The translations under genes and the position numbers were made by a program. From Limobrevibacterium gyesilva (GTDB lineage Bacteria; Pseudomonadota; Alphaproteobacteria; Acetobacterales; Acetobacteraceae), in contig NZ_JAPDNT010000020.1 in assembly GCF_025989185.1 (NCBI RefSeq), forward strand, positions 1 to 64,000: DNA of 64,000 nt, given 5' to 3'. The notes below the pieces were generated by a model. The model worked only from the letters and a program-made list of their open reading frames with translations, was not told the origin of the DNA and searched no databases. Shown piece after piece: positions 63,900 through 64,000 of this stretch. Numbering within the stretch: position 1 is the first letter of the stretch; each line of letters begins with the position of its first letter.

Positions 63900-64000
63900 C
63901 CTGCCATGCGTTGCGTGTCGGCCGCCGCGAACCCCAGCGCGGCCAGCCGCGCCTGCGCCACGGCCGCGGCCTCGAACGCGCGCCAGCGGGCCGCGACGTG
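63896..64000 (-). CDS. 3' end of a gene upstream of DUF2783 (possibly flavin monooxygenase)
   Basis: Only the last 34 codons are in the window, ending AADTQRMAG before TGA. The frame is open and protein-like, Ala-rich helical. The GTGA overlap with the DUF2783 gene indicates the same operon. A FAD-dependent monooxygenase is the usual neighbour; the identity is not proved here. Confidence 0.55.
   Translation of the reverse strand, partial: HVAARWRAFEAAAVAQARLAALGFAAADTQRMAG

Overview
The window is GC-rich chromosomal DNA with dense genes, many 1-4 base start/stop overlaps and frequent GTG/TTG starts. The combination of FlbT and FlaF next to flagellin, a DUF2842 protein, a short phosphatidylserine decarboxylase beside PssA, two CUT1-type sugar ABC systems and a homogentisate pathway suggests an alphaproteobacterium, most likely of the Acetobacteraceae/Rhodospirillales type. 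This placement is inferred from gene content; there is no rRNA in the window. I saw no CRISPR array, prophage or transposase.

Layout. 1-2 kb: a minus-strand cysE-iscR-cysteine desulfurase operon (cysteine and Fe-S supply). 2.4-5.5 kb: an alpha/beta hydrolase, anmK (cell-wall recycling) and tyrS. 5.5-9.8 kb: a minus-strand acyl-CoA cluster with a class I CoA-transferase pair, a class III CoA-transferase, a HAD-family dehalogenase and a dienelactone hydrolase. 9.9-16.4 kb: ornithine-type decarboxylase, a YihY membrane protein, thiSG, then aroQ-accB-accC-aat. 16.5-22 kb: an O-antigen-ligase-like protein, MsrQ, and a LysR / cupin / aldo-keto reductase cassette whose cupin carries the metal ligands of cupin hydroxynitrile lyases. 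22-30 kb: bcp-glnE, a large AsmA-like envelope protein, psd-pssA. 30-34 kb: a LysM protein, a cytochrome b / cytochrome c' pair, a LOG-family protein and tRNA-Pro(CGG). 34-39 kb: a ugpBAEC transporter operon, a DUF2842 protein and apt. 39.5-46.5 kb: a flagellar block, with flagellin, flbT, flaF, a TPR methyltransferase, a TPR O-GlcNAc-transferase-like enzyme and a family 2 glycosyltransferase read in one direction, flanked by a FlaG-like gene. 46.8-54 kb: a diheme cytochrome c, a second sugar-type ABC transporter, pyroglutamyl peptidase and an epimerase. 54-59 kb: a LysR regulator facing a peptidase M20 plus amino-acid ABC transporter operon. 59.4-64 kb: hmgA-fahA, a Crp/Fnr regulator, and maiA behind a DUF2783 protein (tyrosine/homogentisate breakdown).

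The best candidate for a dedicated system is the flagellin operon. It appears to carry its own glycosylation and methylation enzymes, with near-consensus CtrA-type boxes upstream of both flagellar units. The most striking non-coding structure is a two-hairpin repeat bounded by CTAG, present twice (16424-16554 and 31886-32004). In the first copy its two terminal CTAGs supply the stop codons of two convergent genes. A second family of loop-conserved hairpins follows at least four plus-strand genes.
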